Positions 43,759 through 52,567 of a DNA stretch of 64,000 nt are shown here, piece by piece. Location of the stretch: positions 26,557 through 90,556 of the forward strand of contig JAJEBE010000045.1 of the NCBI GenBank assembly GCA_022822545.1, written 5' to 3'. The stretch is from Anaerolineae bacterium (GTDB lineage: Bacteria; Chloroflexota; Anaerolineae; Aggregatilineales; Phototrophicaceae). Position 1 is the stretch's first letter; each line of letters begins with the position of its first letter. A model generated the notes under the pieces. That model was given only the letters and a program-made list of their open reading frames with translations. It searched no databases and was not told where the DNA came from. A program made the position numbers and the translations under genes.

Positions 43759-44604
43759 TTATTTGCCTTCATCAATGCCGGCGGCGGCCATCAGCTCCCG
43801 CAGCGCGGCGACCGCCAGCGCCATGCCCTCAGCGCCGCTGAAGCCGCTCGAATGCCGCGCTTCCAGCAGATGCGGCTCCAGCGAAAGCACGCCGTCGTAG
43901 CCGCTCGCCCGCAAGCGCTCCAGCAAGAGGCCGACCTGACCATCGCCAGCGCCGGCCACCGTCACCTCGGACCGCTCTTCGCCGCCTGCGGGCAGCCGGG
44001 CGTCCTTGATGTGGATGTAACCGATGTATGGACCGAGCGCGTCCCACCAGGTATCAACCTGATCGGCCGCGCCGCATTGCACGAAGTTGGCCGGGTCCCA
44101 GATGAAGCGGAAATGGGTCGAGTCAAGCGCGCGCATGATTTGCAGGCAGCGCTCGGGCAGGTCGCCAAGGACGCCTTTCTCGTTTTCCAGGAGCAGCTGC
44201 AGGTCGTCTTCGGCGGCGATGTCGGTCAGCGCCCCCAGGCGGTCGATAGCTCTCTGCATGGCGGCGGCATCGTGCTCGCCTTCGGGGTAGAAGCTGAAGA
44301 GGCGGATGTTGCGCGTGCCGAGGGCCTGAGCGGTGGCGCCGATGCGCTTGAGGCGCTCGCATTCTATGGCGATAGGATCGGCGATGGGCGATTTGCCGAT
44401 GGGGCTGCCCATGCAGGCGACAGCGATGTTGTACTGGTCGCAGAGCGCTTTGATGCGCGCGGTGCGCTCGGCGCTGAATTGCGCGCAGTTGACGCCCCAG
44501 GCGTTGCGCACATCGATCAGAGGTATGGCGAGGTCGTTCAGGACTTGCAGCTGTTCTTCAAAGTCTACGGCGATTTCGTCACCGAATGCGCTGATTTTCA
44601 TCAT
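43759..44604 (-). CDS. Sugar phosphate isomerase/epimerase-like TIM barrel
   Basis: The 281-residue protein is a second member of the same superfamily: 'ISAFGDEIAVDFEEQL', 'LQLLLENEKGVLGDLPERC' (metal-binding Glu), 'HFRFIWDPANFVQCG' (metal-binding Asp), 'GYIHIKDARLPAGG' (His) and 'GVLSLEPHLLEARHSSGFSG' (Glu). All metal-ligand positions are filled. It is 30 bases upstream of the other TIM barrel and not closely similar to it. Likely part of a sugar or cyclitol route with the sulfatase and dehydrogenase upstream. Confidence 0.88.
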   Translation of the reverse strand: MMKISAFGDEIAVDFEEQLQVLNDLAIPLIDVRNAWGVNCAQFSAERTARIKALCDQYNIAVACMGSPIGKSPIADPIAIECERLKRIGATAQALGTRNIRLFSFYPEGEHDAAAMQRAIDRLGALTDIAAEDDLQLLLENEKGVLGDLPERCLQIMRALDSTHFRFIWDPANFVQCGAADQVDTWWDALGPYIGYIHIKDARLPAGGEERSEVTVAGAGDGQVGLLLERLRASGYDGVLSLEPHLLEARHSSGFSGAEGMALAVAALRELMAAAGIDEGK

Positions 44605-44649
44605 CGTGGTTTATTCGCTTTCAGTTGCGCTATACAAATCAGATTCATT

Positions 44650-44680
44650 TAACCACAGAGGAGACAGAGAGCACAGTGAA
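44650..44680. repeat. CACAGAG-type dispersed repeat
   Basis: TTAACCACAGAGGAGACAGA followed by GAGCACAGTGAAAA lies between the sulfatase stop and the isomerase start. The same element in inverse orientation is at 63811-63834 and inside the DUF1156 fragment. Confidence 0.6.
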
Positions 44681-44694
44681 AAGCGATCCAGCGG

Positions 44695-46176
44695 CTAATC
44701 AGCGTAAGCGGGACCGAGGGCGCGCAAGAGCTCGGGCAGGTTTGGCGGATCCTGGAAGAGCAGGCCATCGTCGCGGGCGGGGTCGGGAAAGGTCGGCGGC
44801 TCGTATTCGCGCCATTCGCCGTCAGTCACGGCGCTGTCATAACCATCCGCCTCGAAGCGCGCGATGAGCCGGCTTCGCAGCGCGCAGAGCCGCTCGGCGT
44901 AGCGCGGGTTGCCGGCCCAGTTTACGGTCTCGTCCGGGTCGATGCGCAGATCAAAGAGCCATTCCTGTCGGTCTGCCGCCGAATAGATGTACTTGAGATC
45001 GCGGGAGGCGATCATATAGAGCCCGGCGGCGCCTTCGCTGTACTGGCTGTAGGCGGCATCGCGCTCGACTTCACCGGCGGCGATGGCGAGCAGGTCCGCG
45101 CCCTCCGGCGATGGCGGCGGCAAATCAGCACCCGCAGCCCGGGCGAAGGTGGGGAATATGTCGAGCAAGCTGACCGGAGCATCAAGGACTTGACCCGCCA
45201 TTGATCTAGTTGGCGCTCTGACGATAAGCGGCACTTTGACGGCGGGGTTCAGCATGGAGCGCTTGCCGACGCTGCCATAATCGCCAAGCATTTCGCCATG
45301 ATCGGCGGTGTAGACGATGAGGGTATCGTCGATCTCGTCGCCGAGGGCCTCCAGAATGCGCCCGACATTGAAGTCGATGAAGGAAATGCAGGCGTAGTAC
45401 ATCGCCTTCATGGCGCGGAAGAGCATTTCATCATATCCCTTGTCACGGTACTTGTAGCGGTTTTGATAATGATTCCAGTAGGTCAGCAAGGACTCGAAGC
45501 CCGGCGGCCGGCGCGGCGGCAGCATATCGGCGGCGCGGTATAGCTTGTTCCAGGGCGTCGGCGCTTCGAAGGGCGGATGCGGTTTGATGAAACTGGCCCA
45601 GAGGAAGAAAGGTTGATGACGATCCCTCTCCGCCAAGAAGTCGATGGCGCGGTCGGCCACCCAGGCGCTGTGATGATGACGGGCCGGGAGCTGCGATGGC
45701 TGCGGAATATAATACATTTCGCTGCGCAGGCCTTGGGGCTCCAGCACATGATCAAAGCCGTTTCGGCTCAAATACTCGTGGAAGTCATTGCGGCGGCCCG
45801 GGTCCCGCGCGCCTTCTTCGGAGATGTCGCGGCTATCGAAGCCCCAGAGCGCTTCGGCTTGGGGGTTGAAGTGCATCTTGGCGATGCCGTGACTGCGATA
45901 GCCAGCCGCTTGCAGGACTTGCATGATGCTGCGCAGGCCCAGGGGAGAGGCGTTGTTGGAGGTACAGCCATTGAGATGGGGCGGGAGGCCGGTGATGGCG
46001 GCGCTGCGGGCGGCGACGCAAACCGGCGCGGGCGTGTAGCAGTTGGCGAAGGCGATGCCGTCTTCGACCAGGGAATCGAGCGTCGGCGTGCGGATCTGAG
46101 GATTGCCCAAGGCCGCGATGGTATCGCTGCGCTGCTGGTCGGTCATGATGAAGAGGATATTGGGCTGTCGGGTCAT
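44695..46176 (-). CDS. Sulfatase-family hydrolase
   Basis: The 493-residue enzyme has the alkaline-phosphatase-like fold of sulfatases: 'NILFIMTDQQRSD' (Asp13 for calcium), the modified-residue motif at Cys53 ('PVCVAARSAAITG'), 'IVYTADHGEMLGDYGSVGKR' (Asp and His) in the C-terminal half. The motif is C-x-A-x-R rather than the usual C-x-P-x-R; both forms are accepted by some formylglycine-making enzymes. There is no signal peptide, unlike most secreted sulfatases. It hydrolyses sulfate esters, perhaps of a sugar processed by the downstream isomerases. Confidence 0.92.
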   Translation of the reverse strand: MTRQPNILFIMTDQQRSDTIAALGNPQIRTPTLDSLVEDGIAFANCYTPAPVCVAARSAAITGLPPHLNGCTSNNASPLGLRSIMQVLQAAGYRSHGIAKMHFNPQAEALWGFDSRDISEEGARDPGRRNDFHEYLSRNGFDHVLEPQGLRSEMYYIPQPSQLPARHHHSAWVADRAIDFLAERDRHQPFFLWASFIKPHPPFEAPTPWNKLYRAADMLPPRRPPGFESLLTYWNHYQNRYKYRDKGYDEMLFRAMKAMYYACISFIDFNVGRILEALGDEIDDTLIVYTADHGEMLGDYGSVGKRSMLNPAVKVPLIVRAPTRSMAGQVLDAPVSLLDIFPTFARAAGADLPPPSPEGADLLAIAAGEVERDAAYSQYSEGAAGLYMIASRDLKYIYSAADRQEWLFDLRIDPDETVNWAGNPRYAERLCALRSRLIARFEADGYDSAVTDGEWREYEPPTFPDPARDDGLLFQDPPNLPELLRALGPAYAD

Positions 46177-46283
46177 GAGTCTTCATCCAATTTTGGTCGA
46201 TTTTCCCAAGCAGATCGGCTGGTGATATTGACGGCGGGCGTCTCAGTGAGTCATGCCTACAAGATTTGTCCGGTAATGGGCAG

Positions 46284-47324
46284 TCAGGCGATCTGCATGA
46301 CGACTTTGCCAAAGTGATCGTGTTCTTCCAGGATGCGATGGCCCTCGCGGATTTGGCTCAGCGGCAGGACGCGGTCGATGACCGGGCGCAGAAGACCTTG
46401 GTTCGCCAGCTTGAGCGCTTGGCAAAGCTCATTATAGGAAGCGCCGTTCGCGCCGAGGATGCTCAGTTGCCTGTGATAGATTTGCGGGATGCGCAGGTCG
46501 AACTGCTTGCCGGAGTGCGAGCCGCAGACGACCATTCTGCCGTTGCGGGCGAGCGTCCGCAGCGAGTCGGCCCAGGTGCGCGCGCCGACCAGGTCTTGCG
46601 CCACATCGACGCCGCGGCCGCCGGTGGCCGCGATGACCTGCTCGACCCAATCGGGCTCGCGATAATTGACGACGTGATCGGCGCCGAGTTCAAGCGCTTT
46701 GGTCATTTTTTCCGCTGTTGACGTGCTGGCGATCACGCGGGCGCCGGCGAATTTGGCGATCTGAATACCGAGCGAGGCGACGCCGCCGCCAGCGCCCGGG
46801 ATGAAGACGGTTTCGCCGGCACTCAGCCGCGCGACTGTGATGAGCATATGCCAGGCGGTGCCGGCGACGACGGGCAGGGCCGCCACTTCGACATGGCTCA
46901 GGCCGGCCGGCTTGGGTATGAGATTGCGGGCCGGCGCCAGCATATACTCCGCCAGGCCGCCGTCGCTGTGCTCGCCGATGATCTGATGCTGCGGGCAGAC
47001 GGTGACATCGCCGGCGCGGCAGAACTCGCATTCGCCGCAGGTAATCAGAGAATAGAGCGTGACTTCAGCGCCCGCGCTCCAGCCGGAGATCCCCGCGCCG
47101 ACCGCGTCAATCACGCCGGAAATATCGACGCCGGTGGTGAGAGGCAGCGGGACAGCGCCGAATTGCGGTCCGCGGCGGATGCCGACATCCAGCCAGTTGA
47201 GGGCGCAGGCGTGGACTTTGATCCGCACTTCGCCGGCGGCGGGCCGGGGCAGCGGCACTTGCTCAAGTCGAAGGACATCGCGCTCGCCGTGTTCATGGAA
47301 GCGCGCGGCTAGCATTGTGGACAT
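46284..47324 (-). CDS. Quinone-oxidoreductase-like MDR dehydrogenase
   Basis: The 346-residue medium-chain dehydrogenase/reductase has the structural-zinc lobe C96/C99/C102/C110 ('CGECEFCRAGDVTVC') and the nucleotide motif 'GAGGGVASLG'. The catalytic-zinc residues are not all present: 'GVDISG' replaces the usual G-H-E-x-x-G. This fits quinone oxidoreductases and related enzymes rather than zinc alcohol dehydrogenases. It precedes the sulfatase in the minus-strand run. Substrate unknown. Confidence 0.88.
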   Translation of the reverse strand: MSTMLAARFHEHGERDVLRLEQVPLPRPAAGEVRIKVHACALNWLDVGIRRGPQFGAVPLPLTTGVDISGVIDAVGAGISGWSAGAEVTLYSLITCGECEFCRAGDVTVCPQHQIIGEHSDGGLAEYMLAPARNLIPKPAGLSHVEVAALPVVAGTAWHMLITVARLSAGETVFIPGAGGGVASLGIQIAKFAGARVIASTSTAEKMTKALELGADHVVNYREPDWVEQVIAATGGRGVDVAQDLVGARTWADSLRTLARNGRMVVCGSHSGKQFDLRIPQIYHRQLSILGANGASYNELCQALKLANQGLLRPVIDRVLPLSQIREGHRILEEHDHFGKVVMQIA

Positions 47325-47347
47325 TTAGGGGGCCTTTGTCTCGATTT

Positions 47348-49018
47348 TCACTCGATGATTATACTGCCTAGCGCGACGCGATTGTCGAGCCAGGGCGTTC
47401 CCGCTGCATCGCGCACCGGGACGCGCTCCTGATCGCTGGCGCGATAGAGCCCGGTGAAGGCGGCGTATCGTCCAGGCGCGAGATCAGCGGGGATGGGCAC
47501 TTGCCAGGTTTCGCTATCGGCGAGGCCGGGATACCAAAGACGGGTCGGCAGGCGTGAACCGAGGGGCGGCTGATCGTAGACCCACCATTGGCCCGTTTCC
47601 GAGTGGCCGAGGTGCAAGAATTGGATGAGATCTTCATCACCCTCCTGGTTGGCGCGCCAGGCGAAAGCGATCGGCAGCGGGTCGCCGGCAATGACGCGGT
47701 CAGGCAGGTCCGCCGCCTCGAGGACGAAGCTTGTGTCAAATGTCGCCAGCAGAGTATTTGGCGGGGCGGTCGGCTCTTTAGGGATCACCCATTCACCCAG
47801 GATGACTTGGGCCTCGCCCAGCAAGGGAAGGTCGCTTGAGAGAATCTTCTCCCGCTGAAATTCGCCGTCGCGCTCGCGCCAGAGCGTGAGCACGATTCGG
47901 AAAGCGCGGTTGGCAGGCAGGTCCAATGGCATGGGGATTTTCGGGGTTTGCTGGTATAGAGGCTTGAAGTCGTGCTTTCTCAGAGAGACCTTGTTTTTTT
48001 TATTGAAATGCGCATTATGACCTACTATAGAGTTTTGGGTTGCCATATCGATCATGTGAATTGAATAGCCCAGTTCGGATAGCGCAACACCGTCGGGAAA
48101 GTAAGCTATCAAGGCAATGTGCTGTCCATTGGCATCAAGTTGGTAGCCGACAATTTCCGGCCCTGATTCAGAGATGACGGATGCCGGCGTCGCCCAGGCA
48201 GGAGGATGGGCATCGTGAACTGGCGACACGCGGTGGAGGATCATAGTCCAGAGCGCAAGTATGACCAGCGCTACCGGCAGAACGCGAGAACGCGAGCTGT
48301 CCTGCATTTCGGATAGATGTCCCAAGACAGCGACAAGCATCAGCCAGATTCCCAGGAATCCAAGCGGTTCCTCCAGGTAATAGGGTACCAGACACTGGCT
48401 TAGGGTAATGGGCCCCACGCTGCCGCAAATGTGTATGTGCCGGACCTGCTCCAGTCCGATTTCAGCAAGACCGGCTATTAAAAGACCTGTCACAAGCGCA
48501 ATGCGCCAGATGCGAAATCGCCTTGGCGACCTCGCCTGCACAAGCACCGAAACCGCCACCAATATCGGCGCGAGCAATGAATAGATCACTTCAAGAAAGC
48601 GGAAATGTTCGTGTATGGCGAAGGTCTCATCCAGCGCGATGAAAAAGGTAAGCAAACTTACGCCGAGGAAATAAAGTCGATTTAGAACCAGGCTCCCTGG
48701 GCTGCGCCAAGATGCATATAGAGCGATGCCGGCAACAAGGATCAACTGCGCTGAAGCGATGCCGGTTAGCAAGTTCCATTCCAGATTTAGATCCCAGAAC
48801 CAGATTTCAAAGGGAGACACCGGACGGATGACCAGCGACAGCCCGATCATCAGCGTCTGCGCCAGGAAGAAACTGATCGCCAGGAGCTTGCTGGATAGCG
48901 GCAGGCGCGGCAGCAATCGGCGGAAAGCGATCAAACCAACGGGGATGTAGGGAAACATGAGCGCGATGCGGACGAGAGCTTCGTCCGGGCGAAATAGCTC
49001 AGGCACGACTATCTCCAC
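47348..49018 (-). CDS. Membrane protein, family copy 1 (unknown function)
   Basis: The 556-residue protein, started at a GTG, has about eight membrane segments in the first 270 residues and a long soluble C-terminal part. Shared family motifs are 'WDLxxEWN' after segment 2 (residues near 75), 'ALDETFAIHE' after segment 4, 'GFLGIWLMLVAVLGHLS' near segment 7, 'GYSIHMIDMATQNS' in the first soluble domain, and 'GSRLPTRLWYPGLADSETW' with 'IPADLAPGRYAAFTGLYR' in the last. The last domain resembles the beta-sandwich found in Chloroflexota cell-envelope glycosyltransferases, but no catalytic motif is visible here. I do not recognise the family. Confidence 0.65.
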   Translation of the reverse strand: MEIVVPELFRPDEALVRIALMFPYIPVGLIAFRRLLPRLPLSSKLLAISFFLAQTLMIGLSLVIRPVSPFEIWFWDLNLEWNLLTGIASAQLILVAGIALYASWRSPGSLVLNRLYFLGVSLLTFFIALDETFAIHEHFRFLEVIYSLLAPILVAVSVLVQARSPRRFRIWRIALVTGLLIAGLAEIGLEQVRHIHICGSVGPITLSQCLVPYYLEEPLGFLGIWLMLVAVLGHLSEMQDSSRSRVLPVALVILALWTMILHRVSPVHDAHPPAWATPASVISESGPEIVGYQLDANGQHIALIAYFPDGVALSELGYSIHMIDMATQNSIVGHNAHFNKKNKVSLRKHDFKPLYQQTPKIPMPLDLPANRAFRIVLTLWRERDGEFQREKILSSDLPLLGEAQVILGEWVIPKEPTAPPNTLLATFDTSFVLEAADLPDRVIAGDPLPIAFAWRANQEGDEDLIQFLHLGHSETGQWWVYDQPPLGSRLPTRLWYPGLADSETWQVPIPADLAPGRYAAFTGLYRASDQERVPVRDAAGTPWLDNRVALGSIIIE

Positions 49019-49066
49019 TGAGGCAAATCAATCGCCGCGAGTTCATTTAGGTATCATGGCACAGGT

Positions 49067-50785
49067 TTATTGTATATGAAGAAAGCCTAGCGCAACACGA
49101 TTGTCGGGCCAGGGCTTCCCTGCCGGGCCAGTCGCCGGGACGCGCTCCTGGTCACTGACGCGATAGAGGCCGGTATAGACGGCGTAGGGCCCGGGGACGA
49201 GATCGGCGGGCAGGGGCACGGTCCAGGTTTCGCTATCGACGAGGCCGGCATACCAGAGGCGGGGCGGCAGGCGCGCACCCAGCGGAGATTGGTCGTAGCC
49301 CCACCATTCGCCGGATTCAACCGACTCTGCTCCCTCTCCAGGGGTAGATACATGCACGAAGTGCAGGAACTGGCTGTAGTCGTCGGTTCCGGCGGCCTCG
49401 CTGCGCCAAGTAAATGCGATATCCAACTGCTGGCCGGCTTGAGCTTGTTCCGGCATGCCCACAGCTGCGAGCGCGAAGCCGGTATCAAATGTTGCCAATG
49501 GCGTTGACTGCGCAGGGGCTGATATGGCGGGCAGGACCATTTCGCCCAGAATGACTTGGGTATCGCTGAGCAAGGGAAGGTCACTTGAGACAATCCGCTC
49601 CCGCGGGAATCCGCCACCCTGCTCGCGCCATAGCGTCAGCACGATTATGAAGGCGCGGTTGGCCGGCGTCGGTTCTTTGAATTTTACATTGATTCGCTGC
49701 CGGTAGAGTGGCCTATAATCGTAGTATTGATGGGAAGCTTTGTCCTCGCGACTGACATGATCATTAGCATGCGCGACGGATTCACCGCTAACCTGATCAA
49801 TCAGATGTATGGAAAACCCACGCCGCGAAGACGCGTCGCCCTGTGGCAGGTACATGATTACTGAAACGTCAAGCCCGCCAGCTTCCAAGCTATAACCATG
49901 CACATGTGTGCCGTCTTCAAACTGGATAGACGCCGGCTCAGCCCAGTCTGGCAACGGCACATGCTGAAACGGAGCATTCACAAACAGGAAGAGAATCCAA
50001 GCGGGCGGGGCTACAAACAAAATGCGCCGAGCCAAAACTGAAGGCGGCGGCGACAGACTGGAAAAATGGCCGAGCATGCCCAAAAGCGCCAGCCAGACGC
50101 CCAAGAATTCGACAGCCTCTTCAAGCACATAAGGCGATATACATCCGATCAAGCGCAGAAACTCACCGCCCATCAAGCATGGTCTAAGCGCGCGGGCATA
50201 ATCCAGGACGACGGCGGCAAATCCAGACGCGGCGAAGCCGATGAAAAAACAAGCGTACCAGAGCCGCATTCGCGTCGGCGCACGCGCGGCCACAGCCCAT
50301 GTCACAATCACAACCGCTGCGCCCGACACAGAGAACAGTAATCGCCTGTGCACATAGATGGCGTATTGCAGGCTGCCGTCAAGCTGGAAGTACTCGTCCA
50401 GCGCCAAGAGCAGGAAAATCAATCCGATAGCGCCAAAATACAATCGGAGCCAATTGGCATGACCCCTTGCGCGCCAGGCTATGATCAGCGCGACACTGCT
50501 TACCAAGGCGAGTTGCGCCGAGGCAAGCATAGACGGAATGTTCCACTCCAGGTCCAGGTGCCAAAGCCACTCGCCGAAATCTTCATTCAGAATCGGCCGA
50601 ATCTGCAAGGCGGCCACGATAACAGCGATTTGCGCTAGAAACAGGACGACAGCCAGAACCCTGACGCTTGGCAAAAGCCGCGGCCAGCATCGTCTGTACG
50701 CCCACAAGCCCACTGCGGGGTATAGCAGAGCCAGAAACAGCTTATTTGAAGTAAGCCAGAGAACGAACAGTATGAAGTCGTGCAT
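49067..50785 (-). CDS. Membrane protein, family copy 2 (unknown function)
   Basis: This 572-residue paralogue of the neighbouring genes starts 'MHDFILFVLWLTSNKLFLAL'. It has the same eight-segment membrane region with 'WHLDLEWN', 'LALDEYFQLDG', and 'YVLEEAVEFLGVWLALLGML', and the same soluble domains ('GFSIHLIDQVSGESVAH', 'LATFDTGFALAAVGMPEQA', 'LPADLVPGPYAVYTGLYR'). A stretch of 108 bases (49351-49458) is almost identical to 51157-51264 in copy 3. Function unknown. Confidence 0.65.
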   Translation of the reverse strand: MHDFILFVLWLTSNKLFLALLYPAVGLWAYRRCWPRLLPSVRVLAVVLFLAQIAVIVAALQIRPILNEDFGEWLWHLDLEWNIPSMLASAQLALVSSVALIIAWRARGHANWLRLYFGAIGLIFLLLALDEYFQLDGSLQYAIYVHRRLLFSVSGAAVVIVTWAVAARAPTRMRLWYACFFIGFAASGFAAVVLDYARALRPCLMGGEFLRLIGCISPYVLEEAVEFLGVWLALLGMLGHFSSLSPPPSVLARRILFVAPPAWILFLFVNAPFQHVPLPDWAEPASIQFEDGTHVHGYSLEAGGLDVSVIMYLPQGDASSRRGFSIHLIDQVSGESVAHANDHVSREDKASHQYYDYRPLYRQRINVKFKEPTPANRAFIIVLTLWREQGGGFPRERIVSSDLPLLSDTQVILGEMVLPAISAPAQSTPLATFDTGFALAAVGMPEQAQAGQQLDIAFTWRSEAAGTDDYSQFLHFVHVSTPGEGAESVESGEWWGYDQSPLGARLPPRLWYAGLVDSETWTVPLPADLVPGPYAVYTGLYRVSDQERVPATGPAGKPWPDNRVALGFLHIQ

Positions 50786-50854
50786 TATCGTTTAATACTA
50801 CCCCGTCAGTGAATCATGACGACAGCATTGTGATACGGCGTAATGAAATCGGCA

Positions 50855-52567
50855 TCATTCTAACTGAAGCAGACCTAGCGGCAAGGAGTGATCGGGCCAG
50901 GGCGTGCCGTCAGCGTCGGTCACGGGGAGGCGCGCCTGATCGCTGACGCGGTAGAGCCCGGTGTAGACGGCGTAGGGCCCGGGGGCGAGATCAGCGGGGA
51001 GGGGCACGCGCCAGGTTTCGCTATCGGCGAGGCCGGCATACCAGAGGCGGGTCGGCAGGCGCGGGCCCAGCGGAGATTGATCATAGCCCCACCATTCGCC
51101 GGATTCAATCGACTCTGCCCCCTCTTCCTCACTCTCCCCCTCTCGGGGGGGAGACACATGCACGAAGTGCAGGAACTGGCTGTGGTCGTCGGTTCCGGCG
51201 GCATCGCTGCGCCAAGCAAATGCGATATCCAACTGCTGGCCGGCTTGAGCCTGTTCCGGCATGTCAACGGCTTCGAGGGCGAATCCATTGTCAAACGCGG
51301 CCAAGGGGAAGGCGGACCAGCCGGACTCCAAAGCCGGCAGGACCAGTTCGCTCAAGACAATCTGCCGGTCATCAAGCAGTTGGAGGTCGCTGGACAAGAC
51401 CTTCTGGCGCTTGAACTCTTCGCCTTCTTTGCGGCGCCAAAGCGTTAGAACGGCCCAGTAGGCGCGGTTGACCGGGGTCGCCGGCGGGATGCTTAGGTCC
51501 ATCCACTGGCGGTAAATTGGCGAAAAATCGGCGCCGAGCAGCCAGATACCATGCTGGCGGTCGGCCCATTCATCGCGGCTGGCGACCGACTCGCCGGTGA
51601 CTTGATCGACGAGATGGATGGAATATCCGATCCCCAGGTAAGCCGCTTGCGGAGCGGAAACATAAAGGCGGAAAACAGCTCCGTCAGTATCGCGGTCGAT
51701 ATGGAAGCCGTGCAGCACAATATCCGCCTTGAATTGTACGGATGCAGGCTGCGCCAATAGCCGCGCTTCGATGCGTGGGGCAAGCGCATTGGCGATGAGC
51801 GCGAGGGCACAGACGAGAGGCAGGGCGTAGAGCAGCCCGCGGACGCGCCGCGATGGCGCCGGCGCTTCCAGCGAGAAATGCCCCAGGGCGGCAACCAGCG
51901 TCAGCCAGATGCCCAGAAACTCGAAGGATTCTTCCAGCACATAAAACTCGACGCAGCCATCAAGGCGCAAGAAAGCCAGGCTGCCGCAGGGTATAGGCAG
52001 GGCGTTAATCAGCATGGCGCCCGCCACGCTGATCGCAAGGCCGACAAGCAGAAGAAGATGCCACAGCTGCGAGGGCCGTGGCGAGCGCCGCGCGACCAGC
52101 GCTGTAGCCAGCACGAGGACGGCGCCGAGCAAGATATAGCGCAGCTCCCAATCCGGGACGGCTTCATGCAGGGCGAGGTATTCATCCGCCGCGAGAAAGA
52201 GGAAGACCAAGCCCATGCCGACCAGGTAGAGACGCAGCCAGGCCGGGCGCCCCCGCGCCAGCCATGAGGTCAAGAGCGCGATACCGCCGACCAGGCCAAG
52301 TTGAAGGTAGGCGAATGCCGCCGGGATATTCCATTCTTCGTGGAAATCCCATAACCAGCGATCGAAAGCGGTAGGCTGCGGCGCAAACTGAGCCAAGAGG
52401 ATGACCAGGATTTGCGCGGCAAGCATGATGGAGGCGAGACCTTTTGCGCTGGCGGAAAGGCGCGGGATCAGCCGCCAATAGCTGAACAGGGTGATCGGCG
52501 CGTAAAGTACGATGAGGCCAAGCCGAATCAAGGCGTCGGAAGATATGGCGACTGCGCCGGCGTCCAC
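50855..52567 (-). CDS. Membrane protein, family copy 3 (unknown function)
   Basis: The 570-residue paralogue begins at a GTG whose first base is the last base of the ATPase stop codon (TAGTG), so it is translationally coupled to the transporter. The motifs are 'LWDFHEEWN', 'LAADEYLALHEAVPDW', 'YVLEESFEFLGIWLTLVAAL', 'GYSIHLVDQVTGESVAS'. Compared with copy 2 it has 6-7 extra residues rich in Glu and Ser (near 'GESEEEGAESIESG') encoded by a CTCCCCCTCTCGGGGGGGA-like repeat. The coupling suggests its job is tied to the adjacent importer, but no function is known. Confidence 0.65.
   Translation of the reverse strand: MDAGAVAISSDALIRLGLIVLYAPITLFSYWRLIPRLSASAKGLASIMLAAQILVILLAQFAPQPTAFDRWLWDFHEEWNIPAAFAYLQLGLVGGIALLTSWLARGRPAWLRLYLVGMGLVFLFLAADEYLALHEAVPDWELRYILLGAVLVLATALVARRSPRPSQLWHLLLLVGLAISVAGAMLINALPIPCGSLAFLRLDGCVEFYVLEESFEFLGIWLTLVAALGHFSLEAPAPSRRVRGLLYALPLVCALALIANALAPRIEARLLAQPASVQFKADIVLHGFHIDRDTDGAVFRLYVSAPQAAYLGIGYSIHLVDQVTGESVASRDEWADRQHGIWLLGADFSPIYRQWMDLSIPPATPVNRAYWAVLTLWRRKEGEEFKRQKVLSSDLQLLDDRQIVLSELVLPALESGWSAFPLAAFDNGFALEAVDMPEQAQAGQQLDIAFAWRSDAAGTDDHSQFLHFVHVSPPREGESEEEGAESIESGEWWGYDQSPLGPRLPTRLWYAGLADSETWRVPLPADLAPGPYAVYTGLYRVSDQARLPVTDADGTPWPDHSLPLGLLQLE

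Noticed and set aside
42955..44652. Open frame of 565 codons on the + strand
   Set aside because: It runs antisense to two clearly conserved TIM-barrel genes, shows no domain, and arises from the codon bias of GC-rich genes on the other strand.
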